Source: AP-16 sp963755055 (GTDB lineage Bacteria; Pseudomonadota; Alphaproteobacteria; Rhizobiales; Xanthobacteraceae). From it: a stretch of 64,000 nucleotides of DNA. Under the pieces are notes generated by a model. It was not told the DNA's origin and ran no database searches. It worked only from the letters and a program-made list of their open reading frames with translations. Shown piece after piece: positions 63,628-64,000 of this stretch (positions within the stretch are counted from its first letter, which is position 1; each line of letters opens with the position of its first letter). Location of the stretch: assembly GCA_963755055.1 (NCBI GenBank), contig CAVWIS010000011.1, forward strand, positions 1 through 64,000, read 5' to 3'. A program made the translations under genes and the position numbers.

Positions 63628-64000
63628 ATGAAGGTCAATATCGCCAAGGTCGGCGTGATCGGCGCCGGTCAGATGGGAAACGGCATCGCCCATGTCAGCG
63701 CGCTCGCCGGTTTCACGGTGCTGCTCAACGACGTGTCGCCGGACCGCATCAAGGCGGGTCTCGCCACCATCAATGGCAACATGGCCCGGCAGGTCGGCAA
63801 GAAGCTGATCAGCGAGGACGACCGCAAGGCGGCGCTCGACCGCATCAAGCCGGCCGACACGCTGGAGGCGTTCGGCGACTGCGACCTCGTCATCGAGACC
63901 GCGGCGGAGAACGAGGAGATCAAGACCAAAATCTTCGCCGCGCTCTGCCCGATGCTCAAGCCCGACGCCCTCATCGGCAGCAACACCTCGTCGATCTCGA
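63628..64000 (+). CDS. 3-hydroxybutyryl-CoA dehydrogenase, 5' part (cut by window end)
   Basis: The visible N-terminal 124 residues carry the NAD-binding Rossmann motif VGVIGAGQMGNGIA, followed by LIETAAENEEIK-like and GSNTSSIS segments of the HCDH N-domain (FadB/PaaH/Hbd family). Enzymes of this type interconvert acetoacetyl-CoA and 3-hydroxybutyryl-CoA, feeding the crotonyl-CoA used by Ccr. The C-terminal domain lies beyond the window. The start is ATG 63628. Confidence 0.88.
   Translation, partial: MKVNIAKVGVIGAGQMGNGIAHVSALAGFTVLLNDVSPDRIKAGLATINGNMARQVGKKLISEDDRKAALDRIKPADTLEAFGDCDLVIETAAENEEIKTKIFAALCPMLKPDALIGSNTSSIS

Overview
The window is GC-rich chromosomal DNA from an alphaproteobacterium, most likely of the order Hyphomicrobiales (rhizobial / Rhodopseudomonas-like). 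This rests on an NdvA-type cyclic glucan exporter, HWE histidine kinases, a YqaA-like membrane protein, a twin-transmembrane small protein, rhizobial-style intergenic palindromes, and a near-complete set of ethylmalonyl-CoA pathway genes. It holds about 50 protein genes, one tRNA-Leu(CAA), one complete insertion sequence and several repeat families. No CRISPR array, rRNA or prophage was seen.

Layout. 0-14 kb: envelope and regulation genes (LuxR solo, XRE regulator, MscS-type channel, CAP lipoprotein, BioF2-like acetyltransferase with a polysaccharide flippase, DD-carboxypeptidase overlapping a CobW GTPase, thiolase, NdvA). 14-22 kb: an AT-rich gap, a LysR regulator, a lone substrate-binding protein, a HisE-like protein, a YqaA membrane protein, an HWE kinase, a dienelactone hydrolase and a HerA-type ATPase. 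22.6-24.6 kb: an intact ISNCY-type element with perfect 29-bp ends, inserted exactly at the stop codon of the next gene. 24.6-30.7 kb: a secretion/signalling locus, with a TpsB porin divergent from a FecR-domain protein ending in a long Gly-Asn tract, followed by a CHASE2-PAS-GGDEF-EAL gene that carries a frameshift. 30.9-35.6 kb: a methyltransferase and its truncated, near-identical copy, flanking a PstS-like protein and a PilZ-containing chemoreceptor (frameshifted). 35.9-38.7 kb: an aspA-dcuB fumarate/C4-dicarboxylate operon followed by a 171-bp tandem repeat. 39-52.5 kb: mixed housekeeping and accessory genes (GDSL esterase, FAD oxidase, TfoX-N protein, DsbB, Fic protein with a palindromic operator, ATP-grasp, HNH, AlkA, GluQ, hybrid kinase, orphan Xre/ParS antitoxin).

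52.7-64 kb is the metabolic core. Ethylmalonyl-CoA mutase, crotonyl-CoA carboxylase/reductase and methylsuccinyl-CoA dehydrogenase sit together with a cobalamin adenosyltransferase (cofactor for the mutase), EtfBA (electron acceptor for the dehydrogenase) and the start of a 3-hydroxybutyryl-CoA dehydrogenase. This is a coherent acetyl-CoA assimilation block.

A cross-cutting observation concerns five genes (CHASE2-GGDEF-EAL, PilZ chemoreceptor, GDSL esterase, ecm, ccr). Each is broken by single surplus bases, six in all, while both halves stay conserved. Three of these surplus bases, and possibly a fourth, fall inside what would otherwise be GANTC, the CcrM methylation site of Alphaproteobacteria. 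The simplest reading is methylation-linked sequencing error rather than gene decay, but the sequence alone cannot settle it.
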